Source of the DNA: Rhabditoides inermis
Taxonomy: Eukaryota > Nematoda > Chromadorea > Rhabditida > Rhabditidae
Assembly: GCA_963966185.1 (NCBI GenBank)
Contig: CAWZYM010000272.1
Coordinates: 1,452,501-1,516,500 of the forward strand
DNA: 64,000 bases
Reading direction: 5' to 3'
This document shows positions 63,979 through 64,000 of the stretch, one piece after another. Every line of letters starts with the position of its first letter. Within the stretch, counting starts at the first letter, position 1. The notes below the pieces were generated by a model. It did no database searches. It was not told where the DNA came from and worked only from the letters and a program-made list of their open reading frames with translations. Both the position numbers and the translations under genes were made by a program.

Positions 63979-64000
63979 TCTCTCTCTCTCTCTCTCTCTC
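63979..64000. repeat. (TC)n microsatellite at window edge
   Basis: TC dinucleotide run continuing beyond the window, next to the first visible UGT exon. Confidence 0.9.

Overview
This window is nuclear DNA from a nematode, most likely a rhabditid-type free-living species. The reasons are short spliced introns with TTTCAG-type acceptors, several nematode chemoreceptor genes (Str, Srh and an unassigned 7TM family), dense (TC)n/(AG)n microsatellites, and compact animal genes (Wnt, GIPC, NCX, UGT, SET) interleaved on both strands. I cannot assign a species. Gene models were built by hand from frames, splice sites and intron phase; all exon phases agree unless stated. Part of the sequence is repeats, SINE/LINE debris and miniature inverted-repeat elements.

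Layout. 0.3-2.6 kb (-): N-terminal part of a secreted Wnt whose 3' end lies off the left edge. 6.2-10.9 kb (+): Str-family chemoreceptor with one apparent frameshift. 12.6-19.4 kb (-): an A1CF/RBM46-like RNA-binding protein (two RRMs plus a dsRBD-like end) whose largest intron holds a complete GIPC PDZ adaptor gene on the opposite strand (14.4-16.6 kb). 19.4-22.7 kb: repeat-rich spacer. 22.8-27.2 and 30.0-32.7 kb (-): two paralogous 7TM receptors with nearly identical exon lengths; an intron of the first carries a LINE 3' end with a ~1.18 kb (AATA)n tail. 35.9-40.4 kb (+): SET-domain lysine methyltransferase. 42.3-44.0 kb (-): Str receptor lacking visible TM3-TM4 exons. 44.8-46.8 kb: inverted SINE pair and a LINE fragment. 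47.1-48.4 kb (-): Srh-type receptor. 49.2-57.0 kb (+): a protein tyrosine phosphatase whose catalytic-domain exon is split by a ~4.95 kb DNA transposon. 58.7-61.8 kb (+): N-terminal half of a Na+/Ca2+ exchanger. 62.1-64.0 kb (-): C-terminal half of a UDP-glycosyltransferase that continues off the right edge.

The most striking object is the transposon at 50,992-55,937. It has perfect 18-bp terminal inverted repeats, TTAA target-site duplications and two convergent intact spliced genes: a THAP-finger transposase (748 aa) and a small protein resembling the zinc-binding intracellular domain of vertebrate P2X7 receptors (207 aa). TTAA duplication plus THAP points to the Kolobok superfamily. Removing the element and one TTAA joins the phosphatase exon in frame, and the rest of its catalytic domain lies just beyond the right end, so the insertion looks young. 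Other notable items are the nested GIPC gene, a hammerhead-ribozyme-like motif in a UGT intron, a Tc1-like and a TAA-flanked palindromic MITE, and a possible second nested arrangement (UGT inside a long NCX intron).
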